A DNA stretch of 64,000 nucleotides, taken from assembly GCF_010731855.1 (NCBI RefSeq), contig NZ_AP022620.1, positions 5,632,752 to 5,696,751 of the forward strand, read 5' to 3'. Shown in pieces: positions 32,979 to 42,849 of this stretch. Position numbers and translations under genes: made by a program. Position 1 is the stretch's first letter. Each line of letters opens with the position of its first letter. The notes beneath the pieces are model-generated. The model did no database searches. It was given only the letters and a program-made list of their open reading frames with translations, and had not been told where the DNA came from. The stretch is from Mycolicibacterium anyangense (lineage in GTDB: Bacteria > Actinomycetota > Actinomycetes > Mycobacteriales > Mycobacteriaceae).

Positions 32979-34603
32979 GCGCCGCGGCGGTGCCGGCATT
33001 CGGCACCCTCACCGAGATGCTCGACGCCGCCGCGGACAGCGACAAGAACCTGATCTTCGTCGGCCGCGACGAATCCGATCACCCCGTCGCACTGCGCCAG
33101 ATCCGCAGCCGCGCTTACCAGATCGCCGGCGGTCTGCGGGACCGCGGAGTGGCGCCGGGCGACCGGGTGGCCCTGGTGCTGCCCACCGGTCCAGACTTCG
33201 TCGCGTCGTTCTTCGCGGTGATGGTGGCCGGTGGAATCCCGGTGCCGCTGTACCCGCCGGTGCGGCTGGCCAAGCTCGACGAATATCGGCAGCGCACCGC
33301 GGCGATGCTGCTGGCGGTGCAGGCCGTCCTGGTGATCACCGACGCCCGGATTCGCCCCGCCCTCGATGCTGCGGTCACCGATGCCGCGCCCCGGCTGGGC
33401 TGCGTGCTGGCCGACGACATCCACGGTGACGCCGCGCCCGCCAGCACCGCAGCCGCGGGTGACATCGCCCTGATCCAATTCTCCTCCGGCACCACCCACG
33501 ACCCCAAACCGGTGGCCCTCACCCACGCGAACCTGCTGCACAACCTCGCCGCGATCGCCGACTACTTTGCCGGAGCTGGGATCAATGAGGTCATCGGCGT
33601 CACCTGGCTGCCGCTCTACCACGACATGGGGTTGATCGGAAACCTGTTGTCCGCGTTCTACCTTCGCTGCACCCTGGTGCTACTGCCGCCGGAGCTGTTC
33701 CTGGCGATCCCGTCGGCATGGCTGCGGGCCATCTCCCGGCACCGCGGCAACGTCACCGCCGCCCCTAACTTCGCCTTCGGGCTGTGCCGCAAGCGCATCC
33801 GCGACGACGAACTTGACGGTGTCGACCTGACTTCCTGGGCGCTGTGCCTCAACGGTGCCGAGCTGGTCAACGCCGAGGTGGCCCAACAGTTCTCGCAACG
33901 GTTCGCCGCCTGGGGATTTCAGAGCACGGCCATGACCCCGGTCTACGGCTTGGCCGAGGCCTCGCTGGCCGTTACGTTCCGGCCGCCGCACGCACCCGTG
34001 CGCACCTGCGGCGGGGTGCTCAGTGTGGGCCGCCCCCTGGCCGGGGTGCAGGTCGAGATCCGCGACGCCGACTCCCGGCCGCTGCCGCCGGGGCAGGTGG
34101 GCCGCATCGTGGTGCGCGCCCCCAGCGTGATGCCGGGCTATTTCGGCCGTCCCGAGCTCACCGCCCAGGCGCTGTCCGACGGCTGGCTCGATTGCGGTGA
34201 CCTCGGATTCCTCGACGGCGGAGAGCTGTTCGTCACCGGCCGCAGCAAGGACACCATCGTCATCCGCGGCGCCAACCACGCCCCGCAAGACTTCGAAACC
34301 GCGCTCGACGGGCTGGCCGGGGTGCGCACCGGCTGCGCGGTGGCCGTCGGCTACCAGGACGCCGGCGCCGAGGCGCTGGCCATCCTCGCCGAAGTCACCC
34401 CCGAGGCCACCGACGATCTGGCCGCCGACATCGCCGCGCGCGTCCTGGCCCGCACGGGTATCGCCGTCAGCCATGTCGAACTCGTCGAACCCGGCGCGCT
34501 GCCCCGCACGTCCAGCGGCAAGATGCGCCGACTGGCCGCCCGCGACCAGTGGCTGACCGGCACCCTCCCGTCGGCTCAGTTGCCCGGGAGGACACCCTGC
34601 TAG
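32975..34603 (+). CDS. Acyl-AMP ligase (FAAL/FadD-like)
   Basis: The 542-residue adenylating enzyme has the P-loop-like A3 motif as FSSGTTHDPKPV (His in place of the common Gly), WLPLYHDMGLIG typical of fatty-acyl-AMP ligases, YGLAEASLAV, GWLDCGDLG and the catalytic Lys in TSSGKMRR. The HDMGLIG block suggests transfer to a carrier protein rather than to CoA. The upstream discrete ACP is the obvious acceptor. GTG start overlaps the ACP stop. Confidence 0.88.
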   Translation: MSAAAVPAFGTLTEMLDAAADSDKNLIFVGRDESDHPVALRQIRSRAYQIAGGLRDRGVAPGDRVALVLPTGPDFVASFFAVMVAGGIPVPLYPPVRLAKLDEYRQRTAAMLLAVQAVLVITDARIRPALDAAVTDAAPRLGCVLADDIHGDAAPASTAAAGDIALIQFSSGTTHDPKPVALTHANLLHNLAAIADYFAGAGINEVIGVTWLPLYHDMGLIGNLLSAFYLRCTLVLLPPELFLAIPSAWLRAISRHRGNVTAAPNFAFGLCRKRIRDDELDGVDLTSWALCLNGAELVNAEVAQQFSQRFAAWGFQSTAMTPVYGLAEASLAVTFRPPHAPVRTCGGVLSVGRPLAGVQVEIRDADSRPLPPGQVGRIVVRAPSVMPGYFGRPELTAQALSDGWLDCGDLGFLDGGELFVTGRSKDTIVIRGANHAPQDFETALDGLAGVRTGCAVAVGYQDAGAEALAILAEVTPEATDDLAADIAARVLARTGIAVSHVELVEPGALPRTSSGKMRRLAARDQWLTGTLPSAQLPGRTPC

Positions 34604-36804
34604 CCGCGCTCGCCCGCCTGTCCCTGCGCGCCCCATGGCGGCTGGTCGTGGCGGCGCTGCTCGTCATGGTCGGCGCCGCCGCGTTCGGAATCCCCGTCGC
34701 GACCCGGCTGTCCGCCGGTGGCCTCACCGACCCGGGTGCGCAATCGTCGCAGGCAAGCCGGATGCTGGCCGGCACCTTCGGGCAGGGCGACATGCCGCTG
34801 CTCATCACCGTGGCGGCGCCCGCCGGCGTGAATAGCCCGGCCGCCGCGGCGGTGGGCACCAGTATCGTTGCGGCGCTGCATAATTCACCAGTGGTGGCCA
34901 CGGTGACCTCGCCGTGGACCGCGCCGCGGGCCGCGGCGGCTCCGCTGATCAGCACCGACGGCAGCATCGGGGTGATCGTCGCCGGCATCACCGGGGGTGA
35001 GAACGGGGCACCGAAGAACGCCGACGCCCTGATCAACCAGGTGGTCCACGACCGCGACGGGGTGAGCGTGCGGGCCGGCGGCGAGTCGGTACTCAAACTG
35101 CAGATCACCCAGCAGAGCCAGAAAGACCTCACCCTCATGGAGGGCGTGGCGCTACCGCTGAGCTTCCTGATCCTGGTCTGGGTGTTCGGCGGTCTGGTCG
35201 CTGCGGCGCTGCCGGTCGCCGTGGGCGCCGTCGCCATCTTCGGCGCCATGGCCGTGTTGCGACTGATCAGCATGGCCACCGACGTCTCGATCTTCTCGCT
35301 CAACCTCGCCGTCGCGATGGGCCTGGCCCTGGCCATCGACTACACACTGCTGCTGCTGAGCCGCTACCGCGATGAGTGCGCGGCCGGTGCCGGGCCTGCG
35401 GAAGCCCTGACGCGCACCATGATCGCCGCGGGCCGCACCGTGCTGTTCTCCGCGATGACGGTGGCGCTGTCCATGGCGGCCATGGTGCTGTTCCCGATCT
35501 ACGCGCTGAAGTCCTTCGCCTACGCCGGGGTGGCCGTGGTGGTGTTCGCAGCACTGGCCGCCGTCGTCGTCACCCCGGCGGCCATCGTCGTGCTGGGCGA
35601 CCGGCTGAACTCATTGTCGTTGCGGCGCAACCCCGCGGCCCCGCGCCCGGTCGAGCAGTCCCGCTGGTATCGGGTGGCGATGTTCGCCATGCGCAACGCG
35701 GTTCCCGTCGGGCTGGCGGTGGTCGCACTCCTGGTCGCGCTCGGTGCACCGTTCACCGGCGTGAAATGGGGGGTGCCCGATGACCGGGTGCTGCCCACCT
35801 CCAGTTCCGCGCACGTGGTGGGTGACCAGTTGCGCACCCGCTTCGCGGCCGACCTGGCAACCAACCTGACGGTGGTAATGCCCGGCGGCGCGAACGCCGA
35901 CCAGATCGACCGGTATGCAGCGGATCTCTCCACCGTGCCCGAGGTATCGGCGGTCTCCGGTCCGGGCGGTACCTTCGTGGCCGGGCGAGCGGCAGGACCG
36001 CCGTCGGCACCCGCTGCGATCGCGAACGGCAGCGCGTTCCTGACCGTCAGCAGCCGCGCCCCGCTGTACTCGCAGGCCTCCGACACCCAACTCGACCGGC
36101 TGCACGCCGTCCCCACACCCGACGGTCGCGCCGTGCTGTTCGGCGGCACCGCTCAGGTCAACCGGGACACCGCGGCCGCCATCGCGGCCCGGCTCGGCTG
36201 GGTGCTGGGCATCATCGCCGGTATCACCGTCGTGCTGCTGTTCCTGATGACCGGTAGCGTGGTGGTGCCGCTGAAAGCGTTGCTGCTCAACGTGTTGTCG
36301 CTGACGGCGGCCTTCGGCGCACTGGTCTGGATCTTCCAGGACGGCAATCTCGCAGCACTGGGCACCACGGCCACCGGAACGCTGGCCATCAGCATTCCGG
36401 TGCTGCTGTTCTGCATCGCCTTCGGGCTGTCAATGGACTATGAGGTGTTCCTGGTGTCCCGCATCCGCGAATACTGGCTGGCCAGCGGACGCGACCACGC
36501 CGACAACGACACCAGCCTGGCGTTGGGTCTGGCCGGCACGGCCCGGGTGATCACCGCGGCCGCGCTCATCATGGCGATCACTTTCGCCGCGCTGTCCGGT
36601 GCCCAGGTGTCCTTCCTGCGCATGCTGGGCGTCGGCTTGACGCTGGCCATCCTCGCCGATGCCACCCTGGTGCGGACCCTGCTGGTCCCGGCGTTCATGC
36701 ACCTGATGGGCCGGCTGAACTGGTGGGCCCCTACACCCTTGGTGCGCCTGCACAATCGGATCGGCGTCCGGGAAGCCGTCCCGAGCGCCGCCGGCGGACA
36801 GTGA
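34549..36804 (+). CDS. MmpL/RND-family lipid transporter
   Basis: A 751-residue RND protein with about 12 helices in two repeats, each starting with one helix, then a large periplasmic loop, then five helices. Family motifs: AMGLALAIDYTLLLLSRYRD in helices 4-5 and FGLSMDYEVFLVSRIREYW in the second half, both with the Asp-Tyr pair used for proton transfer. It lies in the cluster between the acyl ligase and the methyltransferase, so it probably exports the product or places it in the envelope. The start at 34549 overlaps the ligase gene by 55 bases; the true start could be slightly later. Confidence 0.9.
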   Translation: MADRHPPVGSVAREDTLLAALARLSLRAPWRLVVAALLVMVGAAAFGIPVATRLSAGGLTDPGAQSSQASRMLAGTFGQGDMPLLITVAAPAGVNSPAAAAVGTSIVAALHNSPVVATVTSPWTAPRAAAAPLISTDGSIGVIVAGITGGENGAPKNADALINQVVHDRDGVSVRAGGESVLKLQITQQSQKDLTLMEGVALPLSFLILVWVFGGLVAAALPVAVGAVAIFGAMAVLRLISMATDVSIFSLNLAVAMGLALAIDYTLLLLSRYRDECAAGAGPAEALTRTMIAAGRTVLFSAMTVALSMAAMVLFPIYALKSFAYAGVAVVVFAALAAVVVTPAAIVVLGDRLNSLSLRRNPAAPRPVEQSRWYRVAMFAMRNAVPVGLAVVALLVALGAPFTGVKWGVPDDRVLPTSSSAHVVGDQLRTRFAADLATNLTVVMPGGANADQIDRYAADLSTVPEVSAVSGPGGTFVAGRAAGPPSAPAAIANGSAFLTVSSRAPLYSQASDTQLDRLHAVPTPDGRAVLFGGTAQVNRDTAAAIAARLGWVLGIIAGITVVLLFLMTGSVVVPLKALLLNVLSLTAAFGALVWIFQDGNLAALGTTATGTLAISIPVLLFCIAFGLSMDYEVFLVSRIREYWLASGRDHADNDTSLALGLAGTARVITAAALIMAITFAALSGAQVSFLRMLGVGLTLAILADATLVRTLLVPAFMHLMGRLNWWAPTPLVRLHNRIGVREAVPSAAGGQ

Positions 36805-36812
36805 GGACAGCG

Positions 36813-37919
36813 ATGCCGAAGCCCGTGCCGCCCGCACCACTGGCCCGCGTGATCGAGTGGATCCGCCACTACCTGTTGCGCCTGCACCAACGGCTGGTTC
36901 CCGCGCCGATGTCGATGATGGAGCTCATCGTCTCGGGGTGGCCGGCCCAGGCCATCACCACCGCCGCCCAGCTCGGCATCGCCGACGCACTGGCCGACGG
37001 ACCGCTGCACCTCGACGAATTGGCCGCACGCCTCCACGTCGACGCCGACGCTCTGGGCAGGCTGTTACGTGCCCTGATCGGCCGGGGCATCTTCCGGCGC
37101 CGCCGCGACGGCCGCTACGCACTGAATTCCCTGGCCGCCACGCTGCGAACCGACGCGCCGATCTCGCTGAAGGGCGCCGCGCTGTTCCAGGGCTCCCAGG
37201 AACAGCGGGAACGGTGGACCCTGCTGGCCGACTCGGTGCGCACGGGTCAATCGATCGTGCCGGCGTTGCGGGGTAAGGACGGCTTCGACTACCTCGATGA
37301 CATCCCCCAGCATGCCGAGCTGTTCAACCAGACGATGACGGCCCTGGCCCAGATGACGCACGCCGTGGTCGTGGGCAGCTACGACTTCAGCCCCTACCGC
37401 ACCATCGTCGACGTCGGTGGCGGTCAGGGTGCGCTGCTGGCAGCGGTCCTGGCATCGGCGCCCCGCTCCCACGGCATCCTCTACGATCTGCCGCAAGTCG
37501 TGGCTGACGCACCGAAAGTGATGCGCGACAGGGCGATCGCCGAGCGGATCGGCGTGCACGGCGGATCCTTCTTCGACAGCGTGCCCGCCGGCGGTGACGC
37601 CTACCTGCTCAAGAACATCATCCACGACTGGCCAGACGGTAAGGCGCTGCAGATTCTGCGCAACGTCCGCGCCGCCGCCCGCCCCGGCGCTGCGGTACTG
37701 CTGGTTGAGATGGTGACCCACGACAACGGCAAGGACGGCCCACAGAACTGGGTGGATCTTGAGATGCTGCTCAACCTCGGATCCCGGGAGCGCTCTGCCG
37801 AGGAGTACCGGAACCTGTTGAGCCGGGCCGGGTTCCGGATGACGCGAGTGGTTCCGACGGCCTCACCCCTGAGCGTGGTCGAAGCCGTGGCGGTGGCTGG
37901 CGCCGACGGCGCCGGCTGA
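36813..37919 (+). CDS. SAM-dependent O-methyltransferase
   Basis: A 368-residue class I methyltransferase of the plant-type/actinobacterial O-methyltransferase family. It has an N-terminal winged-helix dimerisation domain (ITTAAQLGIADALADGPLHL, DELAARLHVDADALGRLLRA), the SAM motif VDVGGGQGALLAAVL (about 205-219) and the catalytic region LKNIIHDWPD with its His (about 270). ATG 8 bases after the transporter stop. It should methylate a hydroxyl on the cluster product. The stop overlaps the P450 start (TGATG). Confidence 0.9.
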   Translation: MPKPVPPAPLARVIEWIRHYLLRLHQRLVPAPMSMMELIVSGWPAQAITTAAQLGIADALADGPLHLDELAARLHVDADALGRLLRALIGRGIFRRRRDGRYALNSLAATLRTDAPISLKGAALFQGSQEQRERWTLLADSVRTGQSIVPALRGKDGFDYLDDIPQHAELFNQTMTALAQMTHAVVVGSYDFSPYRTIVDVGGGQGALLAAVLASAPRSHGILYDLPQVVADAPKVMRDRAIAERIGVHGGSFFDSVPAGGDAYLLKNIIHDWPDGKALQILRNVRAAARPGAAVLLVEMVTHDNGKDGPQNWVDLEMLLNLGSRERSAEEYRNLLSRAGFRMTRVVPTASPLSVVEAVAVAGADGAG

Positions 37920-39232
37920 TGATCGGTGCCGCGCTCGGGCGGGCGCTGTGGGCTGGTGTCGACCCGGACGGGATGTTCCGCCGCCACGCCGGCGACACCG
38001 CACCGTTCACCGTGCGGTTCCCCGGGCTGGGCACGGTGCGCTTCTTCACCACCGAGGACGGCGTCCGCGACATCCTCACCGCACCGACGACGCTGTGCCG
38101 CGCACCGCTGCCCAACCCGATCGAGCCGGTGGTGGGGGAGCGCTCGCTGATCCTGCTCTCCGGTGAGCCACACCGGCAGACCCGCGCCCTGCTCACCCCG
38201 CCCTTTCGGGGCGAGTTGATGCGCCGCTACGTCGACCTCATCGCGCAATCCACCCACCAGGCCGTCGCCGGTGTGCGGCCCGGCGATCGGTTCCCGGCCG
38301 CCCGGGTGGCACAAGCCATCACGCTCGATGTGGTGATCCGGGTGGTCTTCGGCGTCACCGACTCGGCCCGCCGGGACCGCTTCGCGGCCGTGACCAGCAG
38401 GCTGCTCGATTCCGGCAGCGCACCGCTGATGCTGGTGCCGTGGCTGCGCCGCGACATCGGCGGGCGCGGCCCGTGGGCGCGACTGGTCAGCGCGCGCGAC
38501 GAACTCGACCGGCTGCTGGCCGACGAGATCGCCGAACGGCGCGCCGGCGGCGAAAACAACGGCGACATACTGGATCTCATCCTCGCCGCCAGCGACGAGC
38601 AGGGCAACGAGCAGGGGGACGGGCGCAGCGACGACGCGCTGCACTCGCAGCTGCGGACCATGCTCGCCGCCGGCCACGAGACCACGTCCACCACGCTGGC
38701 GTGGGCACTGCACCACATCCACCGCGACGACGACGTGCGCCGCCGCCTGGTCGATGAACTCGCCGGCGCGGCCACGCCCGCAGACCTGGCCGCACTGCCA
38801 TACCTCAATGCGGTCATCCAGGAGACGCTGCGGATGCACCCCGCCGTACCGATCGTGCTGCGCCGGCTCGCCGGACCGCTCACCGTGGCCGGCCACCCGT
38901 GCGGCACCGGTGACATCGTCGGAATCGCTCTTCCCGCTGTGCATTTCAGCCCCCAGCTGTGGCAGGATCCGGGGGCGTTCGACCCGCGGCGTTTCCTGGA
39001 CGGCAAGCCGTCACCGTTCCGGTACGCGCCGTTCGGCGGTGGCTTCCGCCGCTGCATCGGTGCGGCGTTCGCCCAGACCGAGCTGGCCGTGGCGATCGGA
39101 ACCCTGCTGGCGACAGTGGACCTGCGGCAGCCGGCGGGTGAGGGTGGTCGCCGTGCGCCCCGCAGCGTGCCGCGCGGGATCGCCACCCGCCCCAGCCGCG
39201 AGATCCTGCTGGACGTGATCGCCCGGCGTTAG
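37919..39232 (+). CDS. Cytochrome P450
   Basis: A 437-residue P450 with all the signatures: I-helix AAGHETTSTTLAW (oxygen activation), ETLR of the K-helix, and heme loop FGGGFRRCIG with the Cys ligand. Last gene of the cluster, so it may do a late oxidation. Ferredoxin partner not in the operon. The 3' end overlaps the convergent aminotransferase gene by four bases. Confidence 0.94.
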   Translation: MIGAALGRALWAGVDPDGMFRRHAGDTAPFTVRFPGLGTVRFFTTEDGVRDILTAPTTLCRAPLPNPIEPVVGERSLILLSGEPHRQTRALLTPPFRGELMRRYVDLIAQSTHQAVAGVRPGDRFPAARVAQAITLDVVIRVVFGVTDSARRDRFAAVTSRLLDSGSAPLMLVPWLRRDIGGRGPWARLVSARDELDRLLADEIAERRAGGENNGDILDLILAASDEQGNEQGDGRSDDALHSQLRTMLAAGHETTSTTLAWALHHIHRDDDVRRRLVDELAGAATPADLAALPYLNAVIQETLRMHPAVPIVLRRLAGPLTVAGHPCGTGDIVGIALPAVHFSPQLWQDPGAFDPRRFLDGKPSPFRYAPFGGGFRRCIGAAFAQTELAVAIGTLLATVDLRQPAGEGGRRAPRSVPRGIATRPSREILLDVIARR

Positions 39233-40431
39233 CGGTGGGTCGCCAGGAACCGGCCGATGCGTTCGATCGCCGCCGCCAGATCGTCGGCGGCCGGCAGCGT
39301 CGCGATCCGCACATGGTCGGGGTGCGGCCAGCTCAGTGCGGAGCCCGGCACCACATGAATCTTCTCCTGCAGCAACAGGTCCAAGACGAACTGTTCGTCG
39401 TCGCGGATCGGATACCGCTGCAGGTCGATCTTCGCAAACGCGTACAGCGCGCCGCGGGGCTTGACGCACGACACTCCGGGAATGCCGTTGAGCGTGCTGA
39501 AGGCCCGGTCGCGTTGGTGCTGCAGCCGCTCAATCGGCAACCGCAGATCACCGCCGTCGCCGTCGAGGGCAACCCGGACCGCCTGCTGGGCAGGAACATT
39601 CGCGCACCGGCGCAAGCCGGCCAGCATGCTCAACCCGTCGAGGTAGCTGGTGGCATGATCGGTGGGCCCCGACACTGCCAGCCAGCCGGCACGAAAACCC
39701 GCGCTGCTGTATGCCTTCGACAATCCGTTGAACGTCAGGCACAGCAGGTCGGGAGCCAGTGACGCCGTCATGGTGTGCGTCAGGCCGTCGAACACGATCC
39801 GGTCGTAGATCTCGTCGGAGCACACCACCAGGTTGTTGGCCCGCGCGATCTCGAGGATGCCGGTCAGCACGTCGGGTGGATACACCGCCCCGGTCGGGTT
39901 GTTCGGGTTGATCAGCACGATCGCGCGGGTGCGGGAGGTCACCTTCGCGGCGATATCGGCGACATCGGGATACCAGTCCGAGGACTCGTCACAGCGGTAG
40001 TGCACTGCGCGGCCCCCGTTGAGGCGGACCGCGGCGGTCCACACCGGGAAGTCCGGCGCCGGGATCAACACCTCGTCGCGGTACTCCAGCAGGGCGGTCA
40101 TCGCCATCACGATCAGTTCCGAGGCGCCGTTGCCCAGGAACACGTCCTCGACGTCGACGCCCGCAACGCCGTTCGAGCGGTAGTAATTGGCCACCGCGGC
40201 ACGCGCGGAGGCCAGCCCTCTCGGGCCGACGTAACCGGCCGAGTCGGCCAGGGTGCGCGAGATCTCCCGCAGCAACGCCGCCGGCGGCGAGAAGCCGAAG
40301 GGATGCGGGTCTCCGGTGTCCAGCCGCAGGACGTGCTGGCCCTCGGCTTCCAGCCGGGCCGCGTGTTCGGCGATCGGTCCGGCCATGTCGTAAGACAGGT
40401 TGGACAACCTGCTCGACCGTGCGAACTTCAT
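39229..40431 (-). CDS. Fold-type I aminotransferase, alanine/valine aminotransferase-like
   Basis: A 400-residue PLP enzyme. PLP-binding Lys is in NGLSKAYSSAGFRAGW; other blocks are INPNNPTGAVY, VVCSDEIYDRIVF and a C-terminal Arg in DHVRIATLP. It is closest by pattern to AlaA/AspC-type enzymes. The ATG at 40431 starts the conserved N-terminus MKFARSSRLSNLSYDMAG; the frame is open much further but reads poorly. Convergent with the P450, so probably not part of that cluster. Confidence 0.88.
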   Translation of the reverse strand: MKFARSSRLSNLSYDMAGPIAEHAARLEAEGQHVLRLDTGDPHPFGFSPPAALLREISRTLADSAGYVGPRGLASARAAVANYYRSNGVAGVDVEDVFLGNGASELIVMAMTALLEYRDEVLIPAPDFPVWTAAVRLNGGRAVHYRCDESSDWYPDVADIAAKVTSRTRAIVLINPNNPTGAVYPPDVLTGILEIARANNLVVCSDEIYDRIVFDGLTHTMTASLAPDLLCLTFNGLSKAYSSAGFRAGWLAVSGPTDHATSYLDGLSMLAGLRRCANVPAQQAVRVALDGDGGDLRLPIERLQHQRDRAFSTLNGIPGVSCVKPRGALYAFAKIDLQRYPIRDDEQFVLDLLLQEKIHVVPGSALSWPHPDHVRIATLPAADDLAAAIERIGRFLATHR

Positions 40432-40692
40432 CCGGATCCTCTCGCCCGGGCAAAGTGTGGCAGAAACGCTTCCAGGCGATGATGGGTATGGACGGTGAGT
40501 TCGCACAATGACTCGTGCGGGCTCGTGAGCTGCACAGACGGCGACATCAATTCGTAAGAACTTCGATTCCGGCTCGAATCGGCTGGTCAGGGCGGATCGG
40601 AAGGCGTCGGGGCCGCGGTGCCGCCCGCACGCTGCCTTGGCAAGCGTCGAGCGCTGGTGATAATCGAATGCGGCGACGAGGAGGTGAGACGG

Positions 40693-41532
40693 TTGGCCAT
40701 AGCTCTGCCCGACAGGGCGACATTGGCGACGGTGCTCGATGTTGCCGCCCGTGCTCCCTCGCTGCGCAATCTCCAACCGTGGCACTGGCGGGTGGGCGCC
40801 GACGCGGTGCACCTGTTCGCCGACTGGAGCCGGCAGGCTGGTGACGCCCCGTCGGACCGGCGCGATGTGCTGCTCGGGTGCGGAGCCGTGCTGGATCACT
40901 GCGCCGTCGCCCTGGCCGCTGCCGGCTGGCAGCCGCGGGTACAGCGGTTCCCGGACCGCGGTGACCACAGCCACCTGGCGGTCGTCGACGTCGCCGAGCA
41001 ACCGGCGCGCGACGGTCAGCTCGAACTGGCCGCTGCCATACCCCGACGCCGAGCCGACCGCCGGCGGTACCGGGCCGAGCGGGTGCCGGCCGGCACACTG
41101 GAGACGCTCTACGTCCGGGCCGCCCGGCTGGGTGTGGAACTCGCGGTCGTACCGCGGTCACGCTGGACCCGGCGTGCCGACGGCACCGTGGTGCTGCACT
41201 ACACCTCCGATGCGGTCGACGATCCGTCCGACGATGCGGTGCTGCTGGTGGTGGGTACCACCAGCGACGGCGACGATATGCGACTGCGCGCCGGTGAGGC
41301 GATCAGCCATCTGACCCTGACGGCGACCGCCATGGGTGTGGCGAGTTGCCCGCTGACCGAGCCACTCAATGACATCGGCAACCGATTGGCTTTGGCCTGC
41401 GAGGTTTTCGACGGTGCTGCGCATCCGCAGGCACTGATCCGGGTCGGGATCGCCCCCGAGGGTGCTGACCCGCAGCCGCCCACCGAGCGCCGGTCGGTGA
41501 ACGAAACCACCACCTGGCGCGCCACGGTCTGA
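40693..41532 (+). CDS. Acg-like nitroreductase-family protein
   Basis: A protein of about 279 residues with the pattern of the Acg group of FMN proteins: LDVAARAPSLRNLQPWHWRV at the start and TLTATAMGVASCPLTEPL near the end. Acg-type proteins bind FMN but are thought to lack normal nitroreductase activity. A TTG at 40693 with GAGGAGG about 8 bases upstream is the likeliest start; GTG at 40684 or ATG at 40618 are possible. I looked for a DosR box upstream and did not find one. Confidence 0.78.
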   Translation: MAIALPDRATLATVLDVAARAPSLRNLQPWHWRVGADAVHLFADWSRQAGDAPSDRRDVLLGCGAVLDHCAVALAAAGWQPRVQRFPDRGDHSHLAVVDVAEQPARDGQLELAAAIPRRRADRRRYRAERVPAGTLETLYVRAARLGVELAVVPRSRWTRRADGTVVLHYTSDAVDDPSDDAVLLVVGTTSDGDDMRLRAGEAISHLTLTATAMGVASCPLTEPLNDIGNRLALACEVFDGAAHPQALIRVGIAPEGADPQPPTERRSVNETTTWRATV

Positions 41533-41547
41533 CCTACGCCGCTGCGG

Positions 41548-42849
41548 TCACAGCCGTTGCAGCGCAACAGCACTGCGCTGCTGCACGATCGACTGCAGGA
41601 TCTCCCCGCTTCGAATGGCGATGTTGGACAGTAGCGACGACGTCAGCCCATGGGTGTGTTCGGTATTGCCCTGGATGTAGAGACCACCGGTCAGTTCGGT
41701 CGCGGTGATCAGCCGGTAATCGCGGGAGACCGCTGGTTCGCCGCCTTCCAAGACCAGGCTGCCGTAGAGGTCCCCGAGGATGTCGCGCAGCGGTGTGGGT
41801 AGGAAACCGGTTGCGTAGATCACGGCGTCGCAGTCGATCTCGTCGATGACGGCACTGGGGTGATGCCGGATGGACACGCGCACGCCATCCCGGCTCTCCT
41901 CGGTACCGTCCACGCTGGAGGCGCCGCGCATGAACAGCCGTCGGTGTCCGTCCACCCGTTCGGCGTACTCGCGCGCGTAGAGATCCTCGATGAGCGGAAG
42001 GTCGACGGCCGAGTAGTTGGTGCTGCGGTGGTAGTCGAGCAGCCGACGGCGCACCGGCGGCTCGGCGGCGTAGAAGTCGTCTACGGCGCCGGGGTCGAAG
42101 ACCCGGTTGGCGAACGGGCTGTCGTCGGCGGGGCTGTAGCCGTACTTGGCGAACACGGCGTGGACCTCGGCACAGGGAAACGTGTCGTGCAGGTAGGCCG
42201 TGACTTCGGCGGCGCTCTGCCCGGCGCCGACCACGACGAACCGGTCGTGCATCCGAGAGGGGAGCCGCGCCAGGTCGTTGAGGAAATCGTGGTTGTGGAT
42301 CTGACGGGCCGACCGGCGGACGCCGGACGGTAGCTGTGGGCTCAGCCCGCCCGCGATCACCACGTTGTGGGCGCGCAGCCGGCCGGCGTGGGCCCCGATG
42401 ATGTCGACCTCGAAGAAATCGCCGACGGGCCGTACCGAGACCACCCGCGAGCCGTAACGCACCGTGGCCGTCACCTTCTCGGCCGCCCACGACAGGTAGT
42501 CGTGGAACTCCAGGCGGGTGGGAAAGAACGTTTTGTAGTTGATGAACTCCGAGAGCCGGCCGCGCTCGGTCAGGTAGCTCAGGAAGCTGAACTCGCTCTG
42601 CGGGTTGCGTTGGGTGACAAGGTCTTTGAGGAACGAGATCTGCATCGTTGCCCCGGGGATCAGCATGCCGGTGTGCCAGCCGAATTCCGGCTTGGCCTCG
42701 ATGAACTCGGCATTGATCGCGACCCCGGCCGGGCACTGCGCGCTGAACTCTTCGACGGCGATCGCCAGGGCGAGATTCGACGGCCCGAACCCCACGCCGA
42801 CGAAGTCGAGTACGTCGTTGTCCGCGTCAGTGGTGAAGGTCGGCATCAC
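41548..42849 (-). CDS. L-ornithine/lysine N-hydroxylase of the siderophore pathway
   Basis: A 433-residue flavin monooxygenase with the FAD motif [38 protein letters not shown] motif [12 protein letters not shown] and ATGFLPTPL near the end. It puts a hydroxyl on the side-chain amine of ornithine (or lysine), which becomes the iron-binding hydroxamate. Ornithine is favoured because two NRPS adenylation domains in this locus have a hydroxyornithine code. Starts as GTG (42849) or ATG (42846), overlapping the panD stop, so it is in an operon with panD under the IdeR box at 43312. Confidence 0.92.
   Translation of the reverse strand: MMPTFTTDADNDVLDFVGVGFGPSNLALAIAVEEFSAQCPAGVAINAEFIEAKPEFGWHTGMLIPGATMQISFLKDLVTQRNPQSEFSFLSYLTERGRLSEFINYKTFFPTRLEFHDYLSWAAEKVTATVRYGSRVVSVRPVGDFFEVDIIGAHAGRLRAHNVVIAGGLSPQLPSGVRRSARQIHNHDFLNDLARLPSRMHDRFVVVGAGQSAAEVTAYLHDTFPCAEVHAVFAKYGYSPADDSPFANRVFDPGAVDDFYAAEPPVRRRLLDYHRSTNYSAVDLPLIEDLYAREYAERVDGHRRLFMRGASSVDGTEESRDGVRVSIRHHPSAVIDEIDCDAVIYATGFLPTPLRDILGDLYGSLVLEGGEPAVSRDYRLITATELTGGLYIQGNTEHTHGLTSSLLSNIAIRSGEILQSIVQQRSAVALQRL

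Noticed and set aside
37601..38944. 447-residue minus-strand frame across the methyltransferase-P450 junction
   Set aside because: Opposite strand of two recognised enzymes; composition is low quality and no motif is present.
40440..40692. DosR box in front of the Acg-like gene
   Set aside because: I looked for the GGGACT-type palindrome expected for Acg and found no acceptable match.
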